From NCBI GenBank assembly GCA_963853835.1, contig OY970824.1, forward strand, positions 72,488,372 to 72,552,371: a stretch of 64,000 nt of DNA, in the 5' to 3' direction. Under the pieces are notes generated by a model. It searched no databases. It was not told the DNA's origin and was given only the letters and a program-made list of their open reading frames with translations. Each line of letters begins with the position of its first letter. Position 1 is the stretch's first letter. This document shows, one piece after another, positions 61,731 to 64,000 of the stretch. The position numbers and the translations under genes were made by a program. The DNA comes from Calendula officinalis (taxonomy: Eukaryota; Streptophyta; Magnoliopsida; Asterales; Asteraceae).

Positions 61731-62236
61731 TATAAGTTTTCCTAATATATGATCCATTCCTAAAATGCATTAGGCAAAATTTTAGGTACACGTTTAGTCA
61801 TAAATTCCGTCTATATCATGTAGTTCATTAGACATGCTTAATTGTGACTTTATGAAATATTTACTATAGTTTTTCTTTTCAAATGATTAGATATTCCATG
61901 TTCAAATTATTTGGAAATGACAAATCATCGACTCAATGTACGCTGCGGTATACTGAAAGTCCAACCACACGGTTTTGTTACTAGTGATGTTTGAATCTAA
62001 ACTACCTACCTTGATGATGATTAATCAGACTAATTTTAAACATTTTAGTTATTCTACCATCTTTCTATCAACTTTTTTTTTCTTCCTTGTTTTAGCTTTT
62101 AAGTTAGGTTAACTTTAAGATGGATAAAGAAGCGTTTCATCAATCTACTGTTCGATCTATCTTGTTATATCGACACTTCAGGCTTAAGCATTTTGTTAGA
62201 TCAAACGTAGGTCAAAATTAGGGCGGAGTAGTATTA

Positions 62237-62372
62237 GGGGTTGTTTGGGAAAACTTATTTAAGGAAATTATTAGTTTATAAGCTTATTTAAATATAAATA
62301 AACTTGTATCTATAAGTTTAGTTAAGCTTATAAACAAATAAGTCACTTAAATAAGCTTTTTCAAACAACCCC
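62237..62372. mobile_element. Tourist-type MITE, 136 bp
   Basis: The ends GGGGTTGTTTGGGAAAACTT and AAGCTTTTTCAAACAACCCC are inverted, flanked by TTA on both sides (62234-62236 and 62373-62375). Much of the length folds back on itself (TTATAAGCTTATTTAA). Confidence 0.88.
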
Positions 62373-62375
62373 TTA

Positions 62376-64000
62376 ATTGGAATCCTTGGTGTTATAATTC
62401 TGGTTGTTTATGCTAATTTCTTGTTTGTTTTTGTATTTGTTGTTTTTTTTCCCTAGATGTTTCAAATGAAAGTTTTTTCTTAGCAGTTAAAAAAGTTCTA
62501 TATATGCAGCAGTATTGCAGTGGGATTGTTGATTTTGTGTCTCATTCTAACACCTTTGCAGGAGTGGTGTTTCCAAGAAACCTAGCACATCAAAATATCA
62601 CTTCAATCGGGTTGGTCTCTTGAGGAACAACACAAACTCTCTCTTTAAATTTTCAGTTTTATGATATATGGCCTATGAGTTTATGTTATGGGGAGTAATT
62701 TATATTCACTAATATTATTTTAAATATAGTAATTAATTTTGTTATCCAAAAAGAATTAACGACGCAATTTATTGACATTGTCCAAATAATATCTAACCAT
62801 TCTCGTAAAAAATCAATTGATGGTCATTTTAGTAGTAAAAATTAGGGGTTACATACTTTATAATAAGAGTATCTTTTTAAACAATTCTTATCCAATCCTA
62901 AACCTAATTCTAATATATATTGGATTATGATCATGCGTTAAAAGTTTTTGAATGAGAAAGAGAGATAGAAAAACATTATGTACAGTAAATATTTTACGCA
63001 TAAAATTGCAGCTACCGTCATGGCGTCATAAAAACTTTAGGTCTTTTAATGAAAATGCGTAACCCACGTGAACATTAGTAGTGAGTAGTCCCCCCCACCC
63101 CAACACATAAATTGACTCTCTTAAATATGTACAATATTTAATACGGAGTAAATAAGATGCAAACGTAAATTTATCTTTCACCTTCTTTTCTTTTTCTTAA
63201 AAGATAAATATATTTTTAACCTTCTTAATATGAATGTAGATATGAAGATTTACTATTTAAGTATCTATGTTTTATCTTTGTATGAACTGTATGTTTTTCC
63301 TTTTAGTTAAATTGTTATTTAACTATCTAATGATTATTTGGTGGTAATGGTTCTTTATTTATTTTCTATAAGTTATGACTATGAGTTTGATCCATCATTA
63401 GGTATATATTTATCAAATTGTCAGAGAAAGACTTGAAAATGGTAATGACAATGATTAGATCACATCCAAAACAAGCATAAGTTTAACCGCCCCGAGGAAA
63501 TCCGTTATAAACGAAAAAGACCCTTTTAATAAATAAAAAAAGTTTTAGTTAAATTGTTTATCATAAGACTATCCTGATTACTAAACATAAATTCAGTTAC
63601 CATTACACGGCCTAAAAATTCTTAAACGGTTGAACCCATAATATTTGGTGATCTTATGATCTTATCGACTAAAATTACCGAGTATATTGGAAAAGCAATA
63701 CCATGTCTTAAGTGGAGTAGCGGACATCTCGTTATGGATTTGACTGACATATGAGTTTAATAACGTTTTTATTATTAATTTTTTCTGGAAAATAAATTAT
63801 ATTCACAACCATAAACCAACTGAGCTAATTACAACATCACATACTTATTTTGAAACGGAGGAAGTACAATCTAGTTGTCGATTGTCATATTTCCGATTGT
63901 ACGCTTGAGGCTTAGACTAATGCTTGTCATAGCGTCCCATCTGTCACGCCAAAGAACGCGAGAGAGGGTGAGGCATGGAACCATTACATTTACTATATCA
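62376..64000. other. Intergenic to window end
   Basis: AT-rich. A single Stowaway end (TTATTTTGAAACGGAGGAAG at about 63847-63866) has no visible left partner in the nearby sequence, so it is truncated or decayed. No gene recognised. Confidence 0.45.

Overview
This is a 64 kb stretch of a nuclear plant genome. The genes have many GT-AG introns, AT-rich non-coding DNA and dense small transposons. The families present (plant actin, HASTY, phytyl ester synthase, ATXR5/6, callose synthase) and the plant-type actin exon layout point to a eudicot. Frequent 'GGGTCA'-rich repeats suggest an asterid, possibly Asteraceae, but that last step is an impression and not a proof.

Five protein-coding genes look intact, with reading frames closing through every inferred splice junction. 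They are two tandem actin genes on the minus strand (12705-14130 and 24261-25671, identical 377-residue products); a 22-exon HASTY/exportin-5 gene on minus (28194-37616, 1186 residues); a 9-exon synergin-gamma-like trafficking protein on plus (44853-48410, 869 residues); and a 13-exon phytyl ester synthase-type acyltransferase on plus (55854-60283, 707 residues). Five broken genes or gene fragments can be named: an ATXR5/6-like histone methyltransferase (3050-5322), callose synthase pieces (7184-7780), a PME51-like pectinesterase (about 11620-12290), a guanosine deaminase with a 7-bp deletion in its zinc motif (48852-50580), and Helitron-borne pieces of a tomosyn/DAW1-like WD40 gene (52885-54360) and an RPA-like OB-fold gene (43973-44319).

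The space between genes is mostly mobile DNA whose ends can be read directly. There are Stowaway-type elements flanked by TA, Tourist/PIF-Harbinger elements flanked by TAA or TTA, a hAT-type MITE with a perfect 8-bp target duplication inside a HASTY intron, tRNA-derived SINEs (two with long perfect target duplications), a nested element split into an (AT)n tract, and several Helitron candidates with TC...CTAG ends, 3' hairpins and A/T insertion sites. Two Helitrons end close to the starts of the synergin-like and phytyl ester synthase genes.

The strongest unexpected signals are: a 681-bp stretch identical between the two actin genes although flanking exons and introns have diverged (gene conversion); a SINE whose empty site survives in the other actin copy; a chain of Helitrons carrying gene fragments; and a two-level nested insertion in an (AT)n microsatellite. 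No wholly new system was found; the novelty lies in the mobile-element architecture. All homology calls rest on recalled family sequence patterns, since no search could be run.
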